DNA of 6,498 nucleotides from Spirosoma fluviale (GTDB lineage Bacteria > Bacteroidota > Bacteroidia > Cytophagales > Spirosomataceae), in assembly GCA_945906915.1 (NCBI GenBank), contig CAMDSI010000124.1:1-6498 (forward strand), written 5' to 3'. The position numbers were made by a program, and so were the translations under genes. Positions 1-5,625 of the stretch are shown piece by piece (positions within the stretch are counted from its first letter, which is position 1; each line of letters opens with the position of its first letter). Below the pieces are notes generated by a model. It saw nothing but the letters and a program-made list of their open reading frames with translations, was not told the origin of the DNA and did no database searches.

Positions 1-192
1 TATTTCTTATTGATCTCACACATTGTGCTATCGATTGGTGTGGTTCGCTTAGTATTAAAAGCGATCTATTATGCCCTTACAAATAACATCGTGGCTCACA
101 AGGCGATTGTTAAATGGGCCTACCCTATTTGGTTATATGTTTCTGTAACTGGCGTTATCGTCTATTTATTGATCTCCCCTTATTATGTGTAA
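1..192 (+). CDS. DUF420 family membrane protein, C-terminal fragment
   Basis: The frame is open from the first base, so the gene begins upstream; only the last 63 residues are visible. They hold two hydrophobic stretches: roughly residues 3-23, and 42-61 including WLYVSVTGVIVYLLI. A short polar loop with the sequence AHKAIVKW lies between them. This layout, with the histidine before the K-x-x-x-W segment and the ending LLISPYYV, matches the C-terminus of DUF420 proteins, small multi-pass inner-membrane proteins often found beside cytochrome c oxidase and SCO1/SenC assembly genes. Their biochemical role is not established. The last 8 bases overlap the start of the next gene, which suggests translational coupling in one operon. 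The family call rests on recognised sequence pattern; the link to respiration is inferred from known gene neighbourhoods and is not visible in the window. Confidence 0.75.
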   Translation, partial: YFLLISHIVLSIGVVRLVLKAIYYALTNNIVAHKAIVKWAYPIWLYVSVTGVIVYLLISPYYV

Positions 193-475
193 GAAATTTG
201 TACTCTTATCGGCTTTATTTTTATTGTCTCAAATCGATGCAGTAGCGCAGTGTGCGATGTGCAGAACTACCATTGAAAGTAGTATTTCAACTGGACGCAC
301 GAACATTGCGACCGGATTGAATACGGGAATTTTATATTTATTATCAGCCCCTTATTTAATCGTGGCTGCGATTGCTTTTTTATGGTTTCGCCAAAGCAAG
401 CAGGAACAACAGGATCGTTTAGCGAAACTTAAGTTACGCCAAAAAGTATCTCAACTTTTCAGTTCAAAATCTTAA
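185..475 (+). CDS. Small exported membrane protein with CAMC motif
   Basis: A 96-residue protein. Residues 1-21 look like a signal peptide with a hydrophobic core (VLLSALFLLS) and a likely cleavage site after AVA, just before Gln22. Immediately after it come Cys23-Ala-Met-Cys26, a CxxC pair that would lie outside the cytoplasmic membrane. A transmembrane helix follows at about residues 47-68 (GILYLLSAPYLIVAAIAFLW), then a charged, probably cytoplasmic tail rich in Lys, Arg and Gln. I recognise this as a short uncharacterised Bacteroidota family commonly placed next to DUF420/SCO1 genes. A metal-binding or redox role in cytochrome oxidase assembly is possible but is inferred only from the CxxC pair and the neighbour. 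The start ATG lies inside the end of the upstream gene (8-base overlap); no other ATG fits the signal peptide. The gene converges on murI with no gap: its TAA ends at 475 and the murI stop begins at 476. Confidence 0.8.
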   Translation: MCKKFVLLSALFLLSQIDAVAQCAMCRTTIESSISTGRTNIATGLNTGILYLLSAPYLIVAAIAFLWFRQSKQEQQDRLAKLKLRQKVSQLFSSKS

Positions 476-1282
476 TTAATCCCAGATCGGGTATTGTGTT
501 AATTTGATGGCCTTCCCAAAGAAGATTTGGGTAGACTTTTCGAATGAATCTGTGTAATCAGAAACATAAAACTGCCGAGTGGATTCCTTACCGTCGTGCA
601 ACATATCCTCTTGCTCTAATAGTCGCTTGATTTCCTCTGCCACGATAATGGACGTATCGATCACCGGAATGCTTCCTTTGTAATAGGCATCGATCTGCGG
701 CTTTATGAGCGGATAGTGGGTACAACCTAAAATCAACCCTTCGATTCCTTGTAAAGCCGGCTGTGCTAGGTATTCTTTAATGATTTGCTCCGAAATGGTG
801 TGAGAGAAGAAGCCTTCCTCGATCATGGGAGCTAATAAAGGAGTGGCCAAAGACTTTATGTGAATATTCTTCCCCAATGCTTCCGCCTTGTTCGCATATA
901 TACCAGAGTTCACCGTTTGCTTTGTCCCGATTAAACCGAGCGTTTTGCCCTCCCATTTTTGGTCCAAATAATCAATCACCGGGTCGATGACATTCACGAC
1001 TTTGGCCTTCGTACCCACATAGGCCTTCACTAAATCGAAAGCCGCTGCTGATGCCGAATTACACGCAATCAAAATCAGCTTGCAATTCTTTTCTAGCAAC
1101 AGATTGCAAATCTTCACCGAATAGGCCTGAATCGCCGTCGCCGATTTATCTCCATAAGGAAGATGCGCCGTATCCCCAAAATAGATGATATTCTCCTGCG
1201 GCATCAACTCAGTGATGGCATGCGCCAGAGTCAATCCACCTATTCCACTGTCAAAAATCCCGATGGGCGCTGAGTTTGGCAT
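476..1282 (-). CDS. murI: Glutamate racemase
   Basis: Cofactor-independent racemase that converts L-glutamate to D-glutamate in the cytoplasm, supplying the D-Glu residue of the peptidoglycan stem peptide. At 268 residues it has the usual family length. The expected active-site motifs are present in order: GIFDSGIGGLT with Asp11 and Ser12, YFGDTAHLPYG around residues 34-44, ACNSASAA with the first catalytic Cys74, and GCTHYPL with the second catalytic Cys187 followed by Thr188-His189. Both catalytic cysteines are therefore intact, and nothing suggests loss of function. The start ATG lies directly before PNSAPIGIFDSG, the normal N-terminal context of the family. The gene is transcribed divergently from the sigma-factor operon, with a 94-base gap holding a plausible promoter on its strand. 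It ends tail to tail with the CAMC protein gene. Confidence 0.96.
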   Translation of the reverse strand: MPNSAPIGIFDSGIGGLTLAHAITELMPQENIIYFGDTAHLPYGDKSATAIQAYSVKICNLLLEKNCKLILIACNSASAAAFDLVKAYVGTKAKVVNVIDPVIDYLDQKWEGKTLGLIGTKQTVNSGIYANKAEALGKNIHIKSLATPLLAPMIEEGFFSHTISEQIIKEYLAQPALQGIEGLILGCTHYPLIKPQIDAYYKGSIPVIDTSIIVAEEIKRLLEQEDMLHDGKESTRQFYVSDYTDSFEKSTQIFFGKAIKLTQYPIWD

Positions 1283-1296
1283 AATTTTAATTTAGA

Positions 1297-1327
1297 CAAA
1301 GAACGGAATTTTGAAATTCTTTTCAAA
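1297..1327 (-). promoter_or_regulatory. Candidate murI promoter
   Basis: Read on the minus strand, TTTG (1327-1324) is followed by exactly 19 bases and then GTTCTTTG (1304-1297). The Bacteroidota housekeeping pattern is TTTG, about 19 bases, TAnnTTTG. The -33 box and the TTTG half of the -7 box match, but the TA of the -7 box does not. The -7 box ends 14 bases before the murI ATG, leaving a very short leader. The correct spacing is the main support. Confidence 0.45.
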
Positions 1328-1376
1328 CTGACGCAACCATTTAGCGCTTTGTGCCATCTTTGCATTCGAATTAGCT

Positions 1377-1925
1377 ATGAATAAACGTTTACCTTCCTTC
1401 TCATCCGAAACAGAACTGATTGTTGCCTGTCGAAATAACAATCGACATGCGCAGCATGCCCTGTTTCAGCAGTTCGCAGGTAAAATGCTTCACGTGGTGA
1501 AGCGATACATAACGAATACCTCCGAAGCAGAAGATACCCTAATGGAAGGATTTGTGAAGGTTTTTAAAAAATTAGGGTAATACCAAGGGGGCGGAAGTTT
1601 TGAAGGTTGGATTCGCAAAATTATGGTCAACGAGGCCCTCATGTCGATTCGCAAAAACAAAGACCGCTTTCCGGTGGACATTGATGTGGCTTTTGATATA
1701 GCTCATCCTGATGAGACTTTGATGCAATTAGGTTTGCAGGAGATGGAGGATTTAATTGCGTCCTTACCTAAAGGCTACCGGACCATTTTTAATTTATATG
1801 CCATTGAAGGGTATTCCCACGCGGAAATTGCCCTCTTACTAGATATTTCTGAAGGGACCTCTAAATCGCAATTGTCGCGAGCTAGAGCCCAATTACAAAA
1901 CCAACTAACAGCTTTACATCGATGA
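1377..1925 (+). pseudogene. ECF-type RNA polymerase sigma factor interrupted by in-frame TAA
   Basis: Read through, this is a 182-codon sigma-70 family (ECF-type) gene of normal length. Codons 1-67 cover region 2.1-2.2 (ELIVACRNNNRHAQHALFQQF, EAEDTLMEGFVKVFKKLG). Codon 68 is TAA at 1578-1580. The same frame continues with YQGGGSFEGWIRKIMVNEA (regions 2.3-2.4) and then region 4 at about codons 122-175, including LPKGYRTIFNLYAIEGYSHAEIA and a helix-turn-helix. Homologues of this type read through this point, usually with a Gln, Asp or similar residue before the aromatic residue, so one base change such as CAA to TAA would explain the stop. The first fragment lacks the -10-recognition part and all of region 4. 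An internal ATG at 1623 could start a 100-residue piece with region 4 only. No frameshift is needed and no other damage is visible, so the change is recent, is a sequence error, or is bypassed by readthrough. The frame ends in a 4-base overlap with the next gene. It probably once controlled its own operon, but the targets are unknown. Confidence 0.85.
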
Positions 1926-2608
1926 AAAATTGGAATTCTGTTGAGGAAAAATGGAGAGAGCAACTCCACAACAAATCCGAAGACATCCCCGAGGGATTGT
2001 GGTCACGAATTGAAGAGAAATTAGACGATAAACCCGTGCGTCGCTTCCCCATCTATTGGGCAGCGGCGGCGATGCTTCTAATCGCCTTCGGAATTGGCTG
2101 GAATTATAATCCTGCAATTGAAGAAGACACTCAGGTGACTAAGGCCGAAAAATCTTCCGCCCCAGTTGAAATGGCAGTCACGGAGCCTTCGCCGCTAGTT
2201 CTCGAAGTCGAAAACAGCTCAGTTCCTACTTTAAAAACTTCTCCACCTGAAGTAGCAATGGCGCCTGCCACAAACCCGGAGTCGAATGTCATAGAACAGG
2301 CCCCTGCGGAAATAGTCGTAGCGTCAACTCCTATCGTTGAAAAAAAATCAGAACCGGAGGAGGTCATTTTCGTCCGATTAGACATCGATCCTATAGAAGA
2401 GGTGAAGCCTGCTTTTACGCAACAAAAACGCAAAAAGTCGCTCTTTGGTAAAATCGTAGGAGAAATCAGACAAGCGCTGGACGGAGAACCGGTGAATTGG
2501 CAAAAACTAAAAGAGGGAAATCCCACTTTTGAAAATAACATCCATAACGTGGCTAACACGTATATTAAAACAGAAGAAAATTTAAAACGCACCTTACAAA
2601 TCCAATAA
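1922..2608 (+). CDS. Single-pass membrane protein in anti-sigma position
   Basis: A 228-residue protein beginning four bases before the end of the sigma-factor frame (ATGA overlap), a classic arrangement for a sigma factor and its membrane regulator. Residues 1-41 are charged and cytoplasmic-looking (VEEKWREQLHNKSEDIPEGLWSRIEEKL); W-x-x-I-E-x-K-L is typical of small anti-sigma-like N-termini in this phylum. One transmembrane helix lies at about residues 42-61 (WAAAAMLLIAFGIGW). It is followed by a long Pro/Glu/Val/Ser-rich, probably disordered periplasmic linker (about 65-160). A conserved-looking basic C-terminal segment comes last (about 165-228), beginning KRKKSLFGKIVGEIRQAL and ending in a probable helix, ENLKRTLQIQ. 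No zinc-binding HxxxCxxC signature is visible, so it is not a ZAS-type anti-sigma factor. Its role as anti-sigma factor is inferred from position and topology only; no named family is recognised with confidence. Confidence 0.7.
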   Translation: MKNWNSVEEKWREQLHNKSEDIPEGLWSRIEEKLDDKPVRRFPIYWAAAAMLLIAFGIGWNYNPAIEEDTQVTKAEKSSAPVEMAVTEPSPLVLEVENSSVPTLKTSPPEVAMAPATNPESNVIEQAPAEIVVASTPIVEKKSEPEEVIFVRLDIDPIEEVKPAFTQQKRKKSLFGKIVGEIRQALDGEPVNWQKLKEGNPTFENNIHNVANTYIKTEENLKRTLQIQ

Positions 2609-2609
2609 T

Positions 2610-3809
2610 ATGAAAAAGTTCATCGCTATTATCTGCCTAGTAGTAAGCGTATTCAGCCTTTCTGCAAAAGAAAGACAAGATTCGCTGATTTTAAAAATTG
2701 ACAAAAGAAACCAGACCTTGATCGGAGGGAAAGATTCGAAACGTACATTAAAAGAAGAATTAGAAATTGCCTTCGAGAAAAAGGGAATCGTTTTAACGGA
2801 TAGTCTTTGGCAAAATATCAGACAAGCGATAAAAACGGACTCGGATGGAGATAGTAGTATCTCCGTACGGATTGGGAATAGTTCAGTGAAAATTGGAATT
2901 TTTAAGTCGCCGCTGCGCGGCGCAGTCAAAGAGTCGTCGCAAAGCGACTTAGTCAAAGAGTCCGAAGTCCGGAGTCCGGAGTCTTGGAAAAATTCAGGAA
3001 GAAAAGAAGAGGTTCGCGTCGGTTTAGACGGCATACACGTAAAAGAGGGTAACGAAGAAACCCATGTGACATGGGATGGCGTATATCACCGGGAAGGAAA
3101 TGAGGTGACTAAGGTGATTTGGGGGAAAGATTCGACTAAATTAAAACGACCTAATTTGTATAGTAGAAAAGGTTTAAACTTTTATTTTGGGTTAAATGCA
3201 TTGGCTGGCGGAGAAACTGAAATCGCTGTTCCTTACCCAGGTGCACCCCCTTATGTACCTAATTTCACTTTGAATCCGACGGGTTCTCGTTATGCGAGTA
3301 TTGAAATCGCGCGATTTATAACTCTTTCAGAGGGGAAGAAAAGCGCTTTCCGTTTAGGATATGGATTAGAGATCGACTGGTATAACTTTATGTTCGATCA
3401 TAATAAAATCGCCACTAAAGGCCCTAATGGAGTACAATTCACTACCTTTTACGCTGCTCCAGGAAAAGAAATTGCTATGAGCAAAAACAAAATGAGCGTT
3501 TCCTATTTGACTTTGCCTATTATGCCGCATTTCGCCTTTGATAAAAAATCAGCGGTTCAAATGATCGCCATCGGGGGATATGTTTCTTATCGATTAGATA
3601 CTTGGACAAAAGCCATAGAAGAAGAAAGTGGTAACTTGCGTAAAGAGACGAGTAATTTATATGTAAATCCCTTCCGCTATGGCCTGCGGGCAGAATTTGC
3701 GTTGCGCCATTTCCCTGATTTATTTTTCAGCTATGATTTAAGCCCATTTTTTGAGACTGGAAAAGGTCCAGAAATGCGGGGATTAGCCTTTGGAATCCGA
3801 TTATTGTAA
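2610..3809 (+). CDS. Secreted protein with C-terminal outer-membrane beta-barrel
   Basis: A 399-residue protein. Residues 1-19 form a signal peptide (MKKFIAIICLVVSVFSLSA) with probable cleavage after LSA. Residues 20-98 are a charged, probably periplasmic segment. Residues 99-125 are encoded by an in-frame repeat element (2905-2983). Residues 140-171 are two tandem copies of a 16-residue unit, DG[IV]xxx EGNExTxVxW. From about residue 187 to the end, alternating aromatic/hydrophobic strands (LNFYFGLNALAGG, AFRLGYGLEIDWYNFMF, LRAEFALRHFPDLFFSYDL) finishing with GLAFGIRLL look like a small 8-10-strand outer-membrane barrel of the porin/PorT-like type. The ATG begins one base after the TAA of the anti-sigma-like gene, so the three genes form one operon. 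Its exact function is unknown. Sigma/regulator/barrel triplets are common in this phylum, which suggests a cell-envelope role. The stop TAA is followed by an A/T-only inverted repeat. Confidence 0.8.
   Translation: MKKFIAIICLVVSVFSLSAKERQDSLILKIDKRNQTLIGGKDSKRTLKEELEIAFEKKGIVLTDSLWQNIRQAIKTDSDGDSSISVRIGNSSVKIGIFKSPLRGAVKESSQSDLVKESEVRSPESWKNSGRKEEVRVGLDGIHVKEGNEETHVTWDGVYHREGNEVTKVIWGKDSTKLKRPNLYSRKGLNFYFGLNALAGGETEIAVPYPGAPPYVPNFTLNPTGSRYASIEIARFITLSEGKKSAFRLGYGLEIDWYNFMFDHNKIATKGPNGVQFTTFYAAPGKEIAMSKNKMSVSYLTLPIMPHFAFDKKSAVQMIAIGGYVSYRLDTWTKAIEEESGNLRKETSNLYVNPFRYGLRAEFALRHFPDLFFSYDLSPFFETGKGPEMRGLAFGIRLL
2905..2983 (+). repeat. 79-bp composite palindromic and 7-base repeat element inside a coding sequence
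   Basis: Two 27-base imperfect direct copies (2905-2931 and 2932-2958) are followed by three copies of a 7-base unit AGTCCGR plus a partial AGTC (2959-2983). Each 27-base unit begins AGTC, ends AGTCAAAG, and holds a hairpin with a three-base loop: CGCCGC-TGC-GCGGCG at 2908-2922 and GTCGC-AAA-GCGAC at 2936-2948. The second base pair of the five-pair core differs between units in a compensated way (C-G in the first, T-A in the second), so the hairpin itself appears to be conserved. The region is read in frame as KSPLRGAVKESSQSDLVKES followed by EVRSPES. Translated peptides of the SEVRSPES type are familiar from repeats in other Bacteroidota genomes, suggesting a dispersed, REP-like family, but no second locus is present in this window. 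Confidence 0.75.
3027..3122 (+). repeat. Tandem 16-residue protein repeat (two copies)
   Basis: Within the barrel protein, residues 140-155 (DGIHVKEGNEETHVTW) and 156-171 (DGVYHREGNEVTKVIW) are adjacent copies, sharing DG, EGNE, T, V and W at the same positions. A partial third copy may lie just upstream (VRVGL). Such short beta-repeats commonly build a periplasmic beta-sheet or stalk; that role is inferred. Confidence 0.7.
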
Positions 3810-3828
3810 AAATTTATTAGAAATTTTT
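3808..3828 (+). terminator. Weak A/T-only inverted repeat after barrel gene
   Basis: AAAAATTT (3808-3815) and AAATTTTT (3821-3828) are perfect 8-base inverted copies separated by five bases, starting inside the stop codon. The right arm ends in five Ts. With no G-C pairs the stem is weak, so a terminator for the sigma operon is only a possibility. Confidence 0.3.
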
Positions 3829-3838
3829 AAAGGAACTA

Positions 3839-3869
3839 TTTGTGGAAATGAAAAAATGAGCTAATTTTG
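3839..3869 (+). promoter_or_regulatory. Consensus Bacteroidota promoter of the tRNA-tuf block
   Basis: TTTG at 3839-3842, exactly 19 bases, then TAATTTTG at 3862-3869, a full match to the known Bacteroidota pattern TTTG-N19-TAnnTTTG. It lies about 42 bases upstream of tRNA-Tyr and is the only strong promoter before the Tyr-Gly-Thr-tuf run. It probably gives a 5' leader of some 35 bases that is removed by RNase P. Confidence 0.8.
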
Positions 3870-3911
3870 CAAACTATTTCGGTGGAACGTTACACTGAAA
3901 GCGCAAATGAA

Positions 3912-3997
3912 GGGGATATACCAGAGCGGCCAAATGGGGCAGACTGTAAATCTGCTGGTGAATGCCTACGGTGGTTCGAATCCATCTGTCCCCACCA
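3912..3997 (+). tRNA. tRNA-Tyr (anticodon GTA)
   Basis: Acceptor stem GGGGATA pairs with TGTCCCC (one T-G pair), followed by discriminator A (3994) and an encoded CCA (3995-3997). The D stem is CCA/TGG. The anticodon arm is GCAGA-CTGTAAA-TCTGC with anticodon GTA at 3946-3948. The long variable arm expected of class II bacterial tRNA-Tyr is present, and the T arm carries TTCGAAT. It is the first member of a Tyr-Gly-Thr-tuf run. Confidence 0.97.
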
Positions 3998-4040
3998 TTT
4001 TTGCCTTAACTGGAGTTCTATTTACAGGAGAATTCAGCAA

Positions 4041-4113
4041 GCGGGAGTAGCTCATTTGGTAGAGCGATAGCCTTCCAAGCTATAGGTGGCGGGTTCGAGC
4101 CCCGTCTCCCGCT
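4041..4113 (+). tRNA. tRNA-Gly (anticodon TCC)
   Basis: Acceptor GCGGGAG pairs perfectly with CTCCCGC, with discriminator T at 4113. The anticodon arm is ATAGC-CTTCCAA-GCTAT with anticodon TCC at 4074-4076. The T arm is GCGGG-TTCGAGC-CCCGT. Unlike its two neighbours, this gene does not encode the 3' CCA (the next bases are CGA), so CCA must be added enzymatically. Confidence 0.97.
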
Positions 4114-4130
4114 CGAAAATTGAAAATGTT

Positions 4131-4170
4131 GCTAAGGGAGAAATCCCTCTTAGCGATATTTTTGTTTTTT
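4131..4170 (+). terminator. Terminator-like hairpin between tRNA-Gly and tRNA-Thr
   Basis: GCTAA (4131-4135) pairs with TTAGC (4150-4154), and GGGA pairs with TCCC around a GAAA tetraloop (4140-4143), with a two-base TC bulge on the right arm. A T-rich tract, ATTTTTGTTTTTT, follows at 4158-4170. This has the form of an intrinsic terminator or attenuator within the tRNA run. It could also be a processing or stability hairpin, because I find no strong promoter between it and tRNA-Thr. Confidence 0.5.
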
Positions 4171-4171
4171 A

Positions 4172-4191
4172 GTTAATCGAAAGAGATTAAC
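4172..4191 (+). repeat. Perfect 7-bp inverted repeat upstream of tRNA-Thr
   Basis: GTTAATC (4172-4178) and GATTAAC (4185-4191) are exact inverted copies around the six-base loop GAAAGA. The repeat sits directly behind the T tract of the preceding hairpin and 18 bases before tRNA-Thr. It may be a second RNA hairpin or an operator-like site; there is no direct evidence for either. Confidence 0.45.
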
Positions 4192-4209
4192 AAAAGGCCG
4201 CAAGGTTAT

Positions 4210-4284
<75 letters not shown>

Positions 4285-4358
4285 CTAATAAGCAAGGCCC
4301 ATTGAACGAGTAAATTTTGAAACTTTTTATATTATACTAAATTAAAAACTGAATAATC

Positions 4359-5546
4359 ATGGCAAAAGAGAATTTTGACCGAAGTAAACCCCACGTTAAC
4401 ATTGGTACGATTGGCCACGTTGACCACGGTAAAACAACCTTGACAGCTGCTATCACTAAAGTTCTTTCTGAAAAAGGTCTTGCTGAGAAAAAAGATTTCT
4501 CTTCCATTGACTCCGCTCCAGAAGAAAAAGAACGTGGTATCACGATCAACACAGCACACGTAGAATATTCTACTACTGCTCGTCACTATGCACACGTTGA
4601 CTGTCCAGGTCACGCGGATTACGTGAAGAACATGGTAACTGGTGCTGCACAAATGGACGGTGCTATCTTAGTAGTTGCTGCTACAGATGGTCCAATGCCA
4701 CAAACGCGTGAGCACATCCTTTTGGCTCGCCAAGTAGGTGTACCTCAATTAGTAGTTTTCATGAACAAAGTGGACATGGTAGACGATCCAGAATTATTAG
4801 AATTAGTTGAAATGGAGATTCGTGAGCTTCTTTCATTCTACGAATTCGATGGCGATAACATTCCAGTAATCCAAGGATCTGCTTTAGGTGGATTGAACGG
4901 AGATGCTAAATGGGTAGCTACGATCGATGCGTTAATGGATGCAGTTGATTCTTGGATTCCACTTCCGAAGCGTGATGTTGAAAAGGCATTCTTGATGCCA
5001 GTTGAAGATGTATTCTCGATCACAGGTCGTGGTACAGTTGCAACAGGTAAAATCGAGACAGGTGTTATTAACTCAGGTGAAGGTGTTGATATCTTAGGTA
5101 TGGGAGCTGAAAACTTAAAATCAGTAGTAACTGGTGTTGAGATGTTCCGTAAGATCTTAGATCGCGGTGAAGCAGGTGATAACGTAGGTTTATTATTACG
5201 TGGTATTGAGAAAGCTGATATCCGTCGTGGTATGGTAATCTGTAAGCCAGGTTCAGTAAAGCCTCACACGAAGTTTAAAGCAGAGGTTTATATCTTGTCT
5301 AAAGAAGAAGGTGGACGTCATACTCCATTCTTTAATAAATACCGTCCACAATTCTACTTCCGTACGACAGACGTAACAGGTGAAATTACTTTACCTGCAG
5401 GAGTTGAAATGTGTATGCCTGGTGATAACTTAACAATTGATGTTACGTTATTGAACAAGGTAGCTATGGATAAAGGTTTACGTTTCGCGATTCGTGAAGG
5501 TGGCCGTACTGTAGGTGCTGGTCAGGTAACTGAAATCTTAGACTAA
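4359..5546 (+). CDS. tuf: Translation elongation factor Tu
   Basis: EF-Tu is the cytoplasmic GTPase that delivers aminoacyl-tRNA to the ribosomal A site. At 395 residues it is full length. The GTPase motifs are all intact: P-loop GHVDHGKT at residues 19-26, switch I RGIT at 59-62, DCPGH at 81-85 with catalytic His85, NKVD at 136-139 and SAL at 174-176. Domains 2 and 3 follow (about 210-300 and 305-395), with TGRGTVATGKIE and GGRTVGAGQVTEIL as typical landmarks. Codon use is strongly biased toward GGT, GTA, CGT and CCA compared with its neighbours, as expected of a very highly expressed gene. The 74-base gap after tRNA-Thr is A/T-rich with no clear consensus promoter or Shine-Dalgarno, so it is probably transcribed from the tRNA promoter at 3839-3869 and cut from the tRNAs. 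It ends in a strong terminator. Confidence 0.99.
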   Translation: MAKENFDRSKPHVNIGTIGHVDHGKTTLTAAITKVLSEKGLAEKKDFSSIDSAPEEKERGITINTAHVEYSTTARHYAHVDCPGHADYVKNMVTGAAQMDGAILVVAATDGPMPQTREHILLARQVGVPQLVVFMNKVDMVDDPELLELVEMEIRELLSFYEFDGDNIPVIQGSALGGLNGDAKWVATIDALMDAVDSWIPLPKRDVEKAFLMPVEDVFSITGRGTVATGKIETGVINSGEGVDILGMGAENLKSVVTGVEMFRKILDRGEAGDNVGLLLRGIEKADIRRGMVICKPGSVKPHTKFKAEVYILSKEEGGRHTPFFNKYRPQFYFRTTDVTGEITLPAGVEMCMPGDNLTIDVTLLNKVAMDKGLRFAIREGGRTVGAGQVTEILD

Positions 5547-5565
5547 TTTTTATTAGCCTATACGG

Positions 5566-5597
5566 AAAAGGGCGGTCAATGACCGCTCTTTTTTTTT
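5566..5597 (+). terminator. Intrinsic terminator of tuf
   Basis: AAGGGCGGTC (5568-5577) pairs with GACCGCTCTT (5581-5590) over 10 bp, with a single G-T pair and the three-base loop AAT. A run of nine Ts follows (5589-5597). It lies 21 bases after the tuf stop and separates tuf from the NIPSNAP gene. Confidence 0.93.
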
Positions 5598-5625
5598 GTA
5601 GCTTGCTTTGAAAATAAACATCTCT

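Noticed and set aside
1623..1925. Separate 100-residue gene with sigma region 4 only
   Set aside because: It is in the same frame as the upstream half and together they make one normal-length sigma factor; treated as the downstream part of the interrupted gene, though restart at 1623 remains possible.
2905..2983. CRISPR array
   Set aside because: The units are directly adjacent with no unique spacers, and the block is translated within a gene.
2131..3034. Long minus-strand open frames opposite the anti-sigma-like and barrel genes
   Set aside because: Ser/Thr/Phe-rich composition typical of reverse-strand shadows; the plus-strand genes have signal peptide, membrane helix and operon overlaps.
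3867..4070. 67-codon open frame across the tRNA-Tyr and tRNA-Gly genes
   Set aside because: Its sequence is made of two tRNA genes and their spacer, and it begins inside the -7 box of the promoter; a tRNA shadow.
4157..4164. TATTTTTG matching the -7 pattern before tRNA-Thr
   Set aside because: It falls in the T tract of the terminator-like hairpin and has no -33 box at the right distance.
4312..4346. Possible separate promoter for tuf
   Set aside because: AAATTTTG at 4312-4319 lacks a TTTG box 19 bases upstream, and no -7 box lies 19 bases after the TTTG at 4316-4319; the A/T-rich leader gives no firm call.
4332..4652. Minus-strand open frames at the start of tuf
   Set aside because: Antisense to the strongly conserved EF-Tu P-loop and switch I region; low-complexity composition with no family resemblance.
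5608..5625. TTG start extending the NIPSNAP protein by six residues
   Set aside because: The ATG at 5626 gives a textbook signal peptide starting MKKLL; the extension adds polar residues and lies close to the terminator.
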